Positions 36,246 through 47,223 of a stretch of 64,000 nt of DNA are shown piece after piece (position 1 is the stretch's first letter; the number at the start of each line of letters is the position of its first letter). Origin of the DNA: Volucribacter psittacicida (GTDB lineage: Bacteria > Pseudomonadota > Gammaproteobacteria > Enterobacterales > Pasteurellaceae); contig NZ_SMFT01000005.1 of NCBI RefSeq assembly GCF_004339025.1, positions 62,001-126,000 of the forward strand, read 5' to 3'. The notes beneath the pieces were generated by a model. The model was given only the letters and a program-made list of their open reading frames with translations. It did no database searches and was not told the DNA's origin. The position numbers were made by a program, and so were the translations under genes.

Positions 36246-37697
36246 ATGACAGAATTACAATCCTTACAACCTAAATTATTATGGCAATGGTTTGCCCAAA
36301 TTTGTGCAATTCCTCATCCTTCTTACCACGAACAACAACTGGCTCAATTTATTATTGATTGGGCAAAAACAAAAGGCCTTTTTGTTGAACAAGATGAAGC
36401 GGGCAATATTTTAATTCGTAAACCTGCTACTCAAGGATATGAAAACCGTAAAGGTATTGCTTTACAAGCCCATTTAGATATGGTGCCACAAGCGAATACA
36501 AATTCTCAGCATAATTTTCTGACAGATCCCATTGAGCCTTATATTGATGGCGAATGGGTTAAAGCAAAAGGGACTACGCTTGGTGCTGATAACGGTATTG
36601 GTTTGGCTTCAGCCTTAGCGGTATTAGATAGTGATGATCTGGCCCATCCTGCATTAGAAGTCTTATTAACGATGACCGAAGAGGCTGGTATGGAAGGAGC
36701 CATAGGTTTACGTCCAAATTGGCTCACTAGTCCAATTATGATTAATACGGATACCGAAGAAAATGGCGAAATTTATATGGGCTGTGCAGGTGGACTTAAT
36801 GCCAATGCCGAAGTGCCAGTTGAATGGCAAACCAATGCCTTTCCTTATTGTTATCAATTACAATTAACTGGCTTACAAGGCGGGCATTCAGGTTGTGATA
36901 TTCATACTGGACGGGTAAATGCGATCAAATTATTGGCTCGCATACTCACAAATTTACAAACACAAGTGAACTTTTGCTTAGCGGATATTACAGGTGGCTC
37001 AGTACGCAATGCTATTCCTCGTGAGGCTTTTGCTACCTTAGTTTTTGCTGAAAAGCCAAATCAATTACAAAGTGCGGTGGAAAATTTAAAAATTTTACTG
37101 CAACAAGAATTAGCCATCGCAGAACCGCAATTACAACTTAACCTGGTGGATAAACCATTGCCAAATCAAGTGTTTAGCCAATCCTCAACCCATAAAATTA
37201 TTCAATGGTTAACCTGTTTACCGAATGGCGTTATCCGCAATAGTGATGTTGTACCTGATGTGGTAGAAACCTCATTAAGTACAGGCATTTTATTGACGGA
37301 ACAAAATAAGGTAAAAGCCATTATTTTGCTACGCTCCTTAATTGAAAGCGGTAAACAAGAAGTGAAAAATCAGCTCATAGCCTTAATGGCATTGGTTGGC
37401 GGCAAGGTGGAATTTAGTGGCGATTACCCCGGCTGGGCACCACAAAAAGACTCAGAAATTATGCAATTAACCAAATTAATTTATGATGATATTTTAGGCT
37501 ATGAAACGGTGATAAAGGTTATTCACGCAGGGCTAGAATGTGGCTTAATTAAACAAAAATATCCTAATATTGATGTCGTGTCTATTGGCCCAACCATTTT
37601 AAATGCTCATTCGCCTGATGAGAAAGTGCATATTCCTGCGGTACAAACCTATTGGCAGTTATTAACTCAAATTTTGGCACAAGCACCGAAAGCCTAG
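36246..37697 (+). CDS. pepD: Cytosol non-specific dipeptidase PepD
   Basis: The 483-residue enzyme is an M20-family metallopeptidase (aminoacyl-histidine dipeptidase). Metal-site elements are [11 protein letters not shown] (His near residue 79), [19 protein letters not shown] (Glu pair near 148) and NTDTEENGE. The C-terminal HAGLECGLI and [14 protein letters not shown] complete the site. It hydrolyses Xaa-His and other dipeptides in the cytoplasm. TTAGGAG precedes the ATG. Confidence 0.95.
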   Translation: MTELQSLQPKLLWQWFAQICAIPHPSYHEQQLAQFIIDWAKTKGLFVEQDEAGNILIRKPATQGYENRKGIALQAHLDMVPQANTNSQHNFLTDPIEPYIDGEWVKAKGTTLGADNGIGLASALAVLDSDDLAHPALEVLLTMTEEAGMEGAIGLRPNWLTSPIMINTDTEENGEIYMGCAGGLNANAEVPVEWQTNAFPYCYQLQLTGLQGGHSGCDIHTGRVNAIKLLARILTNLQTQVNFCLADITGGSVRNAIPREAFATLVFAEKPNQLQSAVENLKILLQQELAIAEPQLQLNLVDKPLPNQVFSQSSTHKIIQWLTCLPNGVIRNSDVVPDVVETSLSTGILLTEQNKVKAIILLRSLIESGKQEVKNQLIALMALVGGKVEFSGDYPGWAPQKDSEIMQLTKLIYDDILGYETVIKVIHAGLECGLIKQKYPNIDVVSIGPTILNAHSPDEKVHIPAVQTYWQLLTQILAQAPKA

Positions 37698-37703
37698 AAA
37701 CAA

Positions 37704-37737
37704 TATAGTCGTTTCATTTTGAATTGAAACGACTATA
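37704..37737. repeat. Dispersed palindrome, best copy (pepD/ilvA gap)
   Basis: TATAGTCGTTTCA (37704-37716) and TGAAACGACTATA (37725-37737) are exact complements around an 8-base loop. It fills the gap between the convergent ends of pepD and ilvA, and could also act as a terminator for either gene. I treat it as the reference copy of the family. Confidence 0.85.
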
Positions 37738-37746
37738 AATTAAATT

Positions 37747-39282
37747 TTACCCCAAAAAATACCGATAAGCTGGGCTATTTGTTACATCTTGATAAGTATA
37801 GCCTAGGTCTTCTAAATGTTGATTAAAGGCGTTAAGGCTAGCGTCATCAATATGAAAACCCGCTAAAATATTGCCGTAGTCTGCACCATGGGCTCGGTAG
37901 TGGAATAAGGAAATATTCCAGTGTGTGCCAAGGGTTTCTAAGAATTTAATTAATGCCCCTTTTTGCTCTGGAAATTCAAAGGAATAAAGGCGTTCTGTGA
38001 GACGGCTGGCTCGGCGTCCGCCGATCATATAGCGAATATGGGTTTTTGCCACATCATCATCGGACATATCAACCACATCATAGCCATTTTGTTGTAATTG
38101 TTTGATAATATTCTCTTTTTCTTGCTCACCTTTACTTCTTACCCCAACAAAAATACAGGCTTTTTGTTCATCGGTATAGCGATAGTTAAATTCAGTTACC
38201 GCATAATTGGCGATTAAATTGGCAAAGCGTAAGAAACTGCCTTTTTGTTCAGGAATGGTTACGGCTAATAAGGCTTCTTGTTTTTCGCCAATTTCGCAAC
38301 GTTCAGAAACATAACGCAAGGTATGAAAATTAAGATTTGCTCCTGATAAAATATTGACTAAGGTTTCCCCTTGAATATGGTGTTGTTTCACATATTTTTT
38401 AAGCCCTGCAAGGGATAATGCCCCTGATGGTTCGGCAACTGCCCGTACATTTTCAAATAAATCTTTCAAGGCAGCACAAATTTCGTCATTATCTACCAAC
38501 ACCATATCATCAACATATTGTTGGCATAAGCGGAAGGTTTCATCGCCAATGCGTTTTACTGCCACGCCATCAGCAAATAAACCCACTCGTTCTAAATCTA
38601 CAGGTTTGCCAGCTTGTAAGGCAGCATATAAACAGGCTGAATCCTTTGATTCAACGCCAATAACTTTAATCTCTGGCATTAATTGTTTAATGAAAACCGC
38701 AATGCCTGCCAATAAACCACCGCCACCGGCTGGCACAAAAATACGATCAATATGGGGATATTGTTGCAATAATTCCATTGCCAATGAGCCTTGCCCAGCG
38801 ATGACCGCAGGATGATCAAAGGGCGGAATAAAGGTCATATTTTTGCTTTGTGATAATTCAATGGCTTTGGCTTTGGCTTCATCAAAATTCGCCCCATAAA
38901 GTAGCACTTCGCCACCATAGCCCTTCACGGCTTCCACTTTAATACTTGGGGTATTTTGTGGCATCACAATCAAGGCTTTTAAGCCAAGATGTTTCGCCGA
39001 TAACGCCACCCCTTGAGCGTGGTTGCCTGCGGAGGCGGCAATGACCCCTTTTTCCTTTTGTTGCTCGCTTAAACCCGCGATCATTGCATAAGCACCACGC
39101 AATTTAAAGCTATGCACAGGTTGACGATCTTCACGTTTTACCAAAATTTGATTGGCTAAACGTTCTGATAATTTTGGCATAGGCTGTAATGGCGTAACCT
39201 GTGCCAGTTCATACACTTTTGCGGTTAAAATCGCTCGTAGATAATCTGCCCCTGTTAACTGTTCGGCATATTGTTCTGACAT
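37747..39282 (-). CDS. ilvA: Threonine ammonia-lyase IlvA, biosynthetic
   Basis: The 511-residue enzyme (E. coli 514) has the PLP lysine Lys60 in HSFKLRGAY, the Gly-rich phosphate loop VPAGGGGLLAG, and two C-terminal ACT-like regulatory domains (about 330-410 and 420-511), which in this family bind isoleucine and valine. It makes 2-oxobutanoate for isoleucine. It ends beside the reference palindrome. Confidence 0.96.
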   Translation of the reverse strand: MSEQYAEQLTGADYLRAILTAKVYELAQVTPLQPMPKLSERLANQILVKREDRQPVHSFKLRGAYAMIAGLSEQQKEKGVIAASAGNHAQGVALSAKHLGLKALIVMPQNTPSIKVEAVKGYGGEVLLYGANFDEAKAKAIELSQSKNMTFIPPFDHPAVIAGQGSLAMELLQQYPHIDRIFVPAGGGGLLAGIAVFIKQLMPEIKVIGVESKDSACLYAALQAGKPVDLERVGLFADGVAVKRIGDETFRLCQQYVDDMVLVDNDEICAALKDLFENVRAVAEPSGALSLAGLKKYVKQHHIQGETLVNILSGANLNFHTLRYVSERCEIGEKQEALLAVTIPEQKGSFLRFANLIANYAVTEFNYRYTDEQKACIFVGVRSKGEQEKENIIKQLQQNGYDVVDMSDDDVAKTHIRYMIGGRRASRLTERLYSFEFPEQKGALIKFLETLGTHWNISLFHYRAHGADYGNILAGFHIDDASLNAFNQHLEDLGYTYQDVTNSPAYRYFLG

Positions 39283-39308
39283 TTTATTTCCTTTCTGTTT
39301 ATTAGATT

Positions 39309-39338
39309 AAAACGCACCAACCAAGTGCGGTGCGTTTT
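39309..39338 (-). terminator. Terminator after proS with embedded uptake signal
   Basis: AAAACGCACC (39309-39318) and GGTGCGTTTT (39329-39338) pair perfectly around a 10-base loop. The right side of the loop and stem contains a full AAGTGCGGT (39323-39331). On the minus strand it follows the proS stop by 23 bases and ends with TTTTAATCT. Confidence 0.75.
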
Positions 39339-39361
39339 ATCAGAATTTTTATGGTGTAACA

Positions 39362-41065
39362 TTATAAATTGGCTAAAAATTCTGTTAATTGTGCTTGAGC
39401 AATCATTTTCTTCTCGCCTGTGCGGCGGTTTTTATATTCAATTTCGCCATTAGCAAGGTTTTTTTCGCCAATCACTAACATATGCGGTACACCGATTAAC
39501 TCCATATCCGCAAACATCACGCCCGGGCGTTCTTTACGATCATCAAAAATCACTTCAATACCTTGTTGAGTTAAATCCGCATAAAGTTGTTCAGCAAATT
39601 GTTGTACATTCGGCGATTTATGCATATTCATTGGGACAATCGCCAATTTAAATGGTGCTATAGCATCAGGCCAAATAATGCCTCGCTCATCGTGATTTTG
39701 CTCAATGGCAGCGGCAACCACACGGCTAATACCGATACCATAACATCCCATTGTCATAATCAAAGGTTTACCGTCTTCACCTTGCACAGTGGCATTCATT
39801 GCCGCCGAATATTTTTGCCCTAATTGGAAAATATGCCCGACTTCAATACCCCGTCTAATCTGCAAATACCCTTTGCCATCTGGACTTGGATCACCCTCGA
39901 CCACATTGCGTAAATCCGCAATTTGTGGCGTGGCTAAATCACGTTCCCAGTTAATGCCAAAATAATGTTTATCATCAATATTTGCGCCTGCCGAGAAGTT
40001 ATCCATATTGGCAACGGTACGATCAATCACCACAGGGATTGGCAAGTTTAACGGCCCTAATGATCCCGGTCCTGCACCGATAGTCTGACGAATTTCTTGC
40101 TCAGTGGCAAATTGTAAAGGACTGGCAACCAGATCCACTTTTTCTGCTTTGATTTCATTTAATTCGTGATCACCACGCACTAACAATGCCACAAAATCCT
40201 GTTCACATTGTTCACTGGCTCGTACAATCAAGGTTTTTACGGTTTTCTCAATCGGCACATTGAATTGCTCAACCAATTCCGCAATGGTTTTAGCATTTGG
40301 CGTATCCACTAAACGTAATGCTTCAGTGGCTTGCCCTCGCTCCCCTAATGGCAAAGCTTCGGCTAATTCAATATTGGCGGCAAAATCGCTTTCGCTGGAA
40401 AACACAATATCATCTTCGCCACTTTGGGCTAATACTTGGAACTCGTGCGAGGCAGAACCACCAATAGAGCCAGTATCCGCTTGTACCGCACGAAAATCTA
40501 AGCCTAAACGGTTAAAAATATTGCTATAAGTTTGATACATTACCTCATAAGTTTGTTGCAAACTGGCGTGATCCGTATGGAAAGAATAAGCATCTTTCAT
40601 TAAAAACTCACGAGAACGCATAATGCCAAAGCGAGGACGAATTTCATCACGGAATTTTGTCCGAATTTGATAGAAATTTAAGGGTAATTGTTTATAAGAA
40701 CTGACTTCACGGCGAACTAAATCCGTAATCGCCTCTTCAGCAGTTGGGCTAATAATAAACTCACGATCACCACGATCTTTAAAACGCAATAATTCAGGTC
40801 CATATTGCTCCCAACGCCCTGACTCTTGCCATAATTCCGCTGGTTGTACCACTGGCATTTCAATTTCTAAGGCGCATTTGTTCATTTCTTCACGCACAAT
40901 ATTTTCCACTTTCTTTAAGACTCTTATCCCCGTCGGTAACCAAGTATAAAGTCCTGATGCCAGTGGACGAATCATACCAGCACGCAACATTAATTGATGA
41001 CTCACAATTTGTGCATCATTTGGGGTTTCTTTAAGGGTAGAAAATAAATATTGGCTTGTTTTCAT
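39362..41065 (-). CDS. proS: Prolyl-tRNA synthetase ProS
   Basis: The 567-residue class II synthetase (E. coli 572) shows motif 2 ([32 protein letters not shown], beginning near residue 130), a YbaK-like editing insertion (about 225-405), motif 3 [13 protein letters not shown] and the anticodon-binding domain at the C-terminus. It charges tRNA-Pro and, in this bacterial type, clears mischarged Ala. Confidence 0.97.
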   Translation of the reverse strand: MKTSQYLFSTLKETPNDAQIVSHQLMLRAGMIRPLASGLYTWLPTGIRVLKKVENIVREEMNKCALEIEMPVVQPAELWQESGRWEQYGPELLRFKDRGDREFIISPTAEEAITDLVRREVSSYKQLPLNFYQIRTKFRDEIRPRFGIMRSREFLMKDAYSFHTDHASLQQTYEVMYQTYSNIFNRLGLDFRAVQADTGSIGGSASHEFQVLAQSGEDDIVFSSESDFAANIELAEALPLGERGQATEALRLVDTPNAKTIAELVEQFNVPIEKTVKTLIVRASEQCEQDFVALLVRGDHELNEIKAEKVDLVASPLQFATEQEIRQTIGAGPGSLGPLNLPIPVVIDRTVANMDNFSAGANIDDKHYFGINWERDLATPQIADLRNVVEGDPSPDGKGYLQIRRGIEVGHIFQLGQKYSAAMNATVQGEDGKPLIMTMGCYGIGISRVVAAAIEQNHDERGIIWPDAIAPFKLAIVPMNMHKSPNVQQFAEQLYADLTQQGIEVIFDDRKERPGVMFADMELIGVPHMLVIGEKNLANGEIEYKNRRTGEKKMIAQAQLTEFLANL

Positions 41066-41152
41066 TTGCGTTATTCCTAATTAAACATTACGCCCATTAT
41101 TCATATTCTCATATAATGGGCAAAAAAGTGCGGTCAATTTCTCGACAATTTT

Positions 41153-42403
41153 TTATGCTTCAATCAGCTGTTCTAATTGCCATAATTCATTAAAGGTTTG
41201 ACGACGTCTAATCAAATGGGCTTGTTCACCATCCACCATCACTTCCGCCGTAAGTGGATGAGAATTATAATTTGACGACATACTTGCCCCATAAGCACCT
41301 GCAGAACGTTGCGCAATAAAATCCCCTTGTGCAATGGCTAAAGGACGTTGTTTACCTAAAAAATCCGATGTTTCACAAATCGGCCCAACCACATCATACA
41401 AGCGTTTTTCTCGTACTAAACGGCGATCAACCTCAATAATTTTCATATAAGCCTGATACAATGCTGGACGAATCATATCATTCATACCCGCATCAACAAT
41501 AGCAAAATGGCGATCTTCGTGGCTTTTGAGATACTCAACTTTCATCACTAAAATCCCCGCATTTGCCGTAATGGCACGCCCTGGCTCAAGAATAATTTCC
41601 AGCTGATAATCACGCAACTTCTCCAATAAGGCTTTAGCATATTCTGTTGGGTGTGGCGGCTGTTCATTATCATAAGTGACACCCAAGCCACCACCAAGAT
41701 CAAGATGTTGTAACACAATACCATCTTGCTTTAACTGCTCCATTAAAACAATCAAACGATCCGTCGCATCAAGAAAAGGTTTTATCTCTGTTAATTGCGA
41801 ACCAATATGGCAATCCATTCCCACAATGTGAATATGGGATAATTGACGGGCTTTGCCATAAACAGCACGAGCTTGATCAACACTAATACCAAATTTATTT
41901 TCTTTCAAACCTGTAGAAATATAAGGATGCGTATGCGCATCAACATCAGGATTTACTCGCAAAGAAATCGGTGCGATTTTATCTAAACGAGCAGCCACCT
42001 GATTAATACGCATCAACTCTGCCTCCGACTCCACATTAAAACAGCGAATCCCCACCTGCAAAGCACGCTCAATTTCTTGTTCCGTTTTTGCTACGCCAGA
42101 AAACACTATCTTACTTGCCTCTCCCCCAGCCGTTAGCACACGCTCCAACTCACCTTGCGACACAATATCAAATCCCGAGCCAAGTTTCGCCATCACTTGC
42201 AATACCGCAATATTGGGACAGGATTTCACCGCAAAACAAATAAGATGAGGATAATCGCCAAAAGCATTATCAAAAGCATACCAATGACGCTCAAGGGTGG
42301 CTTTGGAATAAATATAAAGTGGCGTACCGAACTGTTCAGCAAGCTGCCCCACCGACAACTGCTCCGCCATTAATTGATCCTGTTGATACTGAAAAAAATC
42401 CAT
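41153..42403 (-). CDS. lysA: Diaminopimelate decarboxylase LysA
   Basis: The 416-residue PLP enzyme has Lys60 in CFAVKSCPN, the phosphate-binding HLDLGGGLGV and EPGRAI, and the active-site GPICETSDFLG. It makes L-lysine from meso-diaminopimelate. The gene follows the small lipoprotein gene lptM by 21 bases on the same strand, as is usual in gammaproteobacteria for the yifL-linked biosynthetic genes. Confidence 0.96.
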   Translation of the reverse strand: MDFFQYQQDQLMAEQLSVGQLAEQFGTPLYIYSKATLERHWYAFDNAFGDYPHLICFAVKSCPNIAVLQVMAKLGSGFDIVSQGELERVLTAGGEASKIVFSGVAKTEQEIERALQVGIRCFNVESEAELMRINQVAARLDKIAPISLRVNPDVDAHTHPYISTGLKENKFGISVDQARAVYGKARQLSHIHIVGMDCHIGSQLTEIKPFLDATDRLIVLMEQLKQDGIVLQHLDLGGGLGVTYDNEQPPHPTEYAKALLEKLRDYQLEIILEPGRAITANAGILVMKVEYLKSHEDRHFAIVDAGMNDMIRPALYQAYMKIIEVDRRLVREKRLYDVVGPICETSDFLGKQRPLAIAQGDFIAQRSAGAYGASMSSNYNSHPLTAEVMVDGEQAHLIRRRQTFNELWQLEQLIEA

Positions 42404-42424
42404 AAATATGATCCTAATGATTGT

Positions 42425-42541
42425 TTAATTCGTTTCTTGTTGTTGCTGTTCAGGGAAATAAAGTGGGCCTTTTACGCCACAAGCAGATAAAGTCAATCCA
42501 AATATGCTAATTAATAAAAGTGCGGTGAGTTTTTTTACCAT
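42425..42541 (-). CDS. lptM: LPS-assembly lipoprotein LptM (YifL), short form
   Basis: This 38-residue reading frame starts at ATG 42541 and ends TAA at 42425. It encodes MVKKLTALLLISIFGLTLSA followed by the lipidated Cys and GVKGPLYFPEQQQQETN. LSAC is a good lipobox, and CGxKGPLYFP is the signature of YifL/LptM, which binds the LptDE translocon and aids disulfide formation in LptD. E. coli LptM is longer because of a non-conserved tail. An uptake signal is built into codons 5-8. Its place in front of lysA supports the call. Confidence 0.88.
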   Translation of the reverse strand: MVKKLTALLLISIFGLTLSACGVKGPLYFPEQQQQETN

Positions 42542-42810
42542 TTTTTGCCTCTATTCTCTTCACCAATTTTAAGCTAGCTGAACATTTTACGTTAAAATGT
42601 TTGGGTTGAAAATGCCCATAGAAAACTCTCAACCTATTTCTATAAAAAATGATCTGGAACAGTTTATTATCTTTACCTCTTTAAATGAAAATGATAGAGT
42701 TTAGGCAGTTATTGCCAATAAAAATTTATAACAACATTTCTAAGTCAAGACAGAACTGATTGGCATATCATCAATGATGATGGAATGAAAAATTAGGTTA
42801 GGATAGCCCT

Positions 42811-45282
42811 TTGAAATATGATCTGGCTCTAGCGAGAAAATATGTTTCAACATTAGAAAAAGAAAGGACAACCTTGGCATTATTAGGTGCGTCTAATGAA
42901 TTTAGGCATATTTTTCAGCTGCTTCCACTATTATTACATATCAACCACCCTCGTTTGCCGGGTTATTTAGCCGATAGCCCCGCAGGGATTGCCCATTTTC
43001 AGTTATCGGCTTATCAGCAACATTATCTTTCTCAACAACTTTCTCCTCAAGAACAAGAGCATTTGTTGAAACAATCTTGTGATAATCCTGCTATTAATGG
43101 GGTTTATGTGATGGGAAGCATTGCCTCAATCACACAAACATCAGAATCTGATTTGGATATTTGGGTTTGCCACCAAGATGGTTTGTCTGTTGTTGAGCGA
43201 CAAAGGTTGTTAGCAAAACTTAAAGCATTACAAAATTGGGCAAAAACCTTTGCCATTGATATGAATTTATTTTTAATGGATCAACAACGTTTCCGTTCCT
43301 TTCAATATGCGGATGCGTTGACCGATGAAAATAGTGGTTCGGCACAGCATATTTTATTGTTAGATGAATTTTATCGCTCTACCATTAGATTAGCAGGTAA
43401 GCCTTTGTTATGGTTACATTTAGCGGTGAAAAATGAGCAGGATTATGAAAACGAGGTACAAGATTTAGTACAACAAGGGCAAATTAATCTTGATGATTGG
43501 GTAGATTTTGGAGGCTTGGGAAAATTATCGGCAAATGAATATTTAGGAGCAACCCTTTGGCAACTTTACAAGGGAATTGATTCTCCCTATAAAGCGGTTA
43601 TTAAGATTTTATTATTGGAAGCCTATTCTTGGGAATACCCAAATACTCAACTCATTGCGGTGGAGTTTAAACGCCGTTTACTCAATGGCGATACGGCAGT
43701 TAATCATTTTGACTCTTATCTTGCAATGTTGGAAAAAGTGACCCAATATTTAAGCCAAATTCAAGATGACAAACGTTTAGATTTCGTACGCCAATGTTTT
43801 TATGTTAAAGCCAATATTGATGCTCAATATGAGCGCCAACCCCATTGGCGTAATGAGGCCTTATTGTCTTTAATTCATTCTTGGCAATGGTCAAAAGAAA
43901 CGACTGACACCTTAAATGCACGTGATGCGTGGAAAATTAAACAAGTTAAACGTATTTATAATGAATTAGTGCAAGTCTTAATGTTGAGTTATCGTAACTT
44001 AGTGAATTTTGCCCATAAACATAAGGTTGATGATAGCATTATGCCGCAAGATATTAGTATTTTAACGCGTAAACTCTATACCGCCTTTGAAGAACTTGCT
44101 GGCAAGGTTACCTTGCTTAATCCACAGATTTCTAAAGATTTATCTGAACCGCATTTAACCTTTATTGAGGTAAGAAATAGCCAAGTGATGAAAGATGGGT
44201 GGTATGTCGTCAATCAAGCCCCTAAAATTACTGAATTATCCCGTTTACGTTATGTGGAATATAATCCAAATCTGCATAAATTAGTGTCTTGGGCATATTT
44301 TAATGGCTTATTAACCGCTAATACTCAGTTATATATTTCAAGCAAAAATGTTAGCCTTGATGTTTTACGTCAATTTGTTACCGATTTACGTTTGTCTTTT
44401 GCGGTTAATGTTCCCCCTGCGAGCCATGAAGATTTATATCATTCTTGTGAAATAAAAAATCTTATGGTGGCGGTGAATCTCGTGTCCGATCCGACTAAAA
44501 AATTGGCGTCAGATAATTCCAAACAAGCTATTAAGCAAAGCGATTTATTTAGTTTTGGACCAGAACAGCAAAGCCTAGTAGGCAGCATTGATCTTATTTA
44601 TCGTAATCTTTGGAACGAGGTGCGTACTTTGCATTTTGAAGGTACAAATGCCATTTTGTCGGCATTAAAAGTACTTGCCAACAAAATCCATAAACACGCT
44701 ACCTTGCCAAAAATAAATGTGTTTTGTTATAGCCGTTATTATCATCAAGAGTTAGGGCAATCCGTATTAGGCTTGTTAAAAAAATGCTTACAGGGGAATA
44801 ATGAACAACCCCTTAATATTTTGCGTGTAGCCGGCAAAACTTGGCAACTCTTTTTTGCAGATCGCGGCATTAATCTAAAAGAAATTACATCACATAAGCC
44901 TAATAATGAAGAATCCTCTTGTCGTAAAACGCAAACTGCTGATGTCCCTTTGTCTGAACATCAACATTATCCTTATGAAATTGATAATTTTGCCAGTGAG
45001 GGGTTTTTACAATTCTTTTTTGAGGATAATCCTGATCGCACCTTTAATGTTTATATTCTTGATGAACTTAATCATTTAGAAATCTATCGCCACTGTACAG
45101 GTAAGAAAGAAGCAAAAATTAAGCAAATTAATCATATTTATACCTCTTCAGGCATAGATAAACAGGATAATCCCTATAATATTGTGCAACATAACTTTAA
45201 TTATCCACAGTTTTATCAAATTCTACATCAGGGTACATTAACGCGTATTTTGCCATTTCATAGTCAATCTCATTATGAATAA
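42811..45282 (+). CDS. cyaA: Adenylate cyclase CyaA (class I)
   Basis: The 823-residue protein (E. coli 848) starts at TTG 42811 with AGGA upstream; E. coli cyaA also uses TTG, which limits synthesis. The catalytic N-terminal half has GSIASITQTSESDLDIWVCH with Asp114 and Asp116 as metal ligands, then STIRLAGKPLLW and YKAVIKILLLEAYSWEYPN. The C-terminal half is the glucose-sensitive regulatory part. It makes cAMP for CRP. It is divergent from lptM-lysA across 269 bases in which I saw no gene; cyaY, sometimes found here, is not present. Confidence 0.95.
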   Translation: MKYDLALARKYVSTLEKERTTLALLGASNEFRHIFQLLPLLLHINHPRLPGYLADSPAGIAHFQLSAYQQHYLSQQLSPQEQEHLLKQSCDNPAINGVYVMGSIASITQTSESDLDIWVCHQDGLSVVERQRLLAKLKALQNWAKTFAIDMNLFLMDQQRFRSFQYADALTDENSGSAQHILLLDEFYRSTIRLAGKPLLWLHLAVKNEQDYENEVQDLVQQGQINLDDWVDFGGLGKLSANEYLGATLWQLYKGIDSPYKAVIKILLLEAYSWEYPNTQLIAVEFKRRLLNGDTAVNHFDSYLAMLEKVTQYLSQIQDDKRLDFVRQCFYVKANIDAQYERQPHWRNEALLSLIHSWQWSKETTDTLNARDAWKIKQVKRIYNELVQVLMLSYRNLVNFAHKHKVDDSIMPQDISILTRKLYTAFEELAGKVTLLNPQISKDLSEPHLTFIEVRNSQVMKDGWYVVNQAPKITELSRLRYVEYNPNLHKLVSWAYFNGLLTANTQLYISSKNVSLDVLRQFVTDLRLSFAVNVPPASHEDLYHSCEIKNLMVAVNLVSDPTKKLASDNSKQAIKQSDLFSFGPEQQSLVGSIDLIYRNLWNEVRTLHFEGTNAILSALKVLANKIHKHATLPKINVFCYSRYYHQELGQSVLGLLKKCLQGNNEQPLNILRVAGKTWQLFFADRGINLKEITSHKPNNEESSCRKTQTADVPLSEHQHYPYEIDNFASEGFLQFFFEDNPDRTFNVYILDELNHLEIYRHCTGKKEAKIKQINHIYTSSGIDKQDNPYNIVQHNFNYPQFYQILHQGTLTRILPFHSQSHYE

Positions 45283-45364
45283 ACATTAGTGCTCTGTGTC
45301 AACGCGGCATTACTTTAAGCGAAACAACAAAAAATTTCCCCAAAACACACCGCACTTAAAGAAT

Positions 45365-45402
45365 ATTGTTGTTTTAATTTTAAGTAAGGCGACGATAATA
45401 AA
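45365..45402. repeat. Degenerate dispersed palindrome (cyaA/tamA gap)
   Basis: ATTGTTGTTTTAATTTTAA near 45365 and GGCGACGATAATAAA near 45389 resemble the two ends of the TCGTTTCA...TGAAACGA family with several mismatches. An uptake signal (ACCGCACTT) lies just to the left at about 45348. The remainder of the 206-base gap shows no gene. Confidence 0.35.
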
Positions 45403-45488
45403 CAATTTCACTATATTTATTGGCAATCCTTGCCTTGAACAGGTAAACTTAGTCACAGATTTTTAACGTTAAATGTATGAAATAGTGA

Positions 45489-47222
45489 GTGAGGTTTAGC
45501 TTGTCCAAGTCATCTCAGTGTCTCTTGGCATTTGTTCTTGCTTGTGGCTTATCCGTAGCGATGGCGGAGCAACGGGTTGAATTACGAGTAGAGGGGATTG
45601 ATAATTCTCGGCTCAAGGAAAATGTCAATCTTTATGTCAATAATATTAGTAAGGAAGAAGCTGATGGTTCCCCTCGCTATGAAAGTCTAGTGACAGACGC
45701 CATTGATAAGGCATTACGGGCTGAAGGGTACTATAATTCAACAGTAAATTACCAATTAACAAATAATTTGTTGATTGCAACCGTAAAACTGGGGACAGCG
45801 GTCAAAATCGCTGGTATTGATGTGGATATTTTGGGGCAGGCTCGTCAAGATCCTGCCTTTGAACAAGTTGCGGAGCAGACCCCTAAGATTGGCACGCTAT
45901 TAAATCACGGTACCTATGATGATTATAAAAGTGAATTGCAAACCTTAGCCTTAAGGCGTGGTTATTTTGATGCGAGTTTTTTAGTCCATCGCCTTGAGGT
46001 GATGCCTTCCACTGGGCAGGCTTGGTGGCGTTTGGTTTTTGATAGCGGTGAACGTTATCATTATGGGCAAATTCGCTTTGAACATTCGCAAATTCGTGAG
46101 GATTACTTGCGTAATATTTTAAAAATTAAAGCAGGCGAACCTTATTTACTCAATGATCTTTCAACATTAACCAATGATTTTTCTTCCTCAAACTGGTTTA
46201 GTTCTGTATTGATTCAACCTCAATTAGACAGTGAAGATAAGATCGTCAATCTTGATGTTTTACTTTATCCTCGTAAAAAAACCAGTATTGAGCTAGGTGT
46301 AGGCTATTCTTCTGATGTTGGGCCTCGTTTACAAGCTAGCTGGAAACGCCCTTGGATTAATAGTCGAGGGCATAGTGTTGGGGCAAATCTTTATTTATCT
46401 GCCCCTAAGCAAACTTTAGAAGCCAGCTATAAAATGCCCTTATTAAAAAATCCATTACGTTATTATTATGAATTTGCCACAGGGGTTGAGCGAGAAAGAG
46501 ATAATGATACGGATTCATTAGCGACAACCTTTAGCGCTTTACGCTATTGGAATAGGGAAAGCGGTTGGCAATATTCTGGTGGGCTAAGATTGCGTTATGA
46601 TTCCTATACGCAAGCGGATGTTACCAATGATACTTTCTTAGTTTATCCTAGCTTAGGCTTAAATCGTACAAGATTAAGAGGGGGCTTATTCCCAACTTGG
46701 GGGGATGCACAAAACATTAGCCTTGATGTCGGCAATAAAATGTGGCTATCCGATGTGAATTTTATTAGTTTGCGTGCTTCTACCGCTTGGATTCGTACCT
46801 TTGCTGAAAATCATCGTATTTATGTACGTGGTGAGGTGGGTTGGTTAAATACCAATAATTTAGAACGTATCCCGCCTGCTTTGCGTTTTTTTGCGGGGGG
46901 AGATCGCAGTGTTCGAGGTTATGGTTACAAAAAAATCTCGCCTAAAAATGCGGACGGTGAATTGATCGGAGGTTCTCGTTTAGCTACTGCCAGTTTGGAA
47001 TATCAATATCAAGTTTATCCGAAATGGTGGGTTGCCTCTTTCTTTGATTCAGGCTTAGCGGCAGACAGTTTTGCTACGAATGAGTTACGCTATGGCGCAG
47101 GAATGGGGGTTCGCTGGGCATCACCTGTCGGCGCGATAAAATTAGATATCGCTACACCTATTCGTGATAAAGATAATAGTCGCAACATTCAATTTTATAT
47201 TGGTTTAGGGTCAGAACTTTAA
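45489..47222 (+). CDS. tamA: Autotransporter assembly factor TamA
   Basis: The 577-residue precursor begins at GTG 45489 (an in-frame stop lies directly upstream; TTG 45501 is the alternative) and has a signal peptide ending AMA-EQRVEL near residue 26. Three POTRA domains (about 27-265) precede a 16-strand Omp85 barrel; [19 protein letters not shown] near residue 465 is the Omp85 L6-type motif. TamA with TamB forms a periplasm-spanning assembly and lipid-transport machine. tamB starts one base after its stop. Confidence 0.94.
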   Translation: MRFSLSKSSQCLLAFVLACGLSVAMAEQRVELRVEGIDNSRLKENVNLYVNNISKEEADGSPRYESLVTDAIDKALRAEGYYNSTVNYQLTNNLLIATVKLGTAVKIAGIDVDILGQARQDPAFEQVAEQTPKIGTLLNHGTYDDYKSELQTLALRRGYFDASFLVHRLEVMPSTGQAWWRLVFDSGERYHYGQIRFEHSQIREDYLRNILKIKAGEPYLLNDLSTLTNDFSSSNWFSSVLIQPQLDSEDKIVNLDVLLYPRKKTSIELGVGYSSDVGPRLQASWKRPWINSRGHSVGANLYLSAPKQTLEASYKMPLLKNPLRYYYEFATGVERERDNDTDSLATTFSALRYWNRESGWQYSGGLRLRYDSYTQADVTNDTFLVYPSLGLNRTRLRGGLFPTWGDAQNISLDVGNKMWLSDVNFISLRASTAWIRTFAENHRIYVRGEVGWLNTNNLERIPPALRFFAGGDRSVRGYGYKKISPKNADGELIGGSRLATASLEYQYQVYPKWWVASFFDSGLAADSFATNELRYGAGMGVRWASPVGAIKLDIATPIRDKDNSRNIQFYIGLGSEL

Positions 47223-47223
47223 T

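Noticed and set aside
42542-42810. A cyaY gene between lptM and cyaA.
   Set aside because: No reading frame of the right length with frataxin motifs is present on either strand; the gap is AT-rich and has only a short CATCAATGATG dyad.
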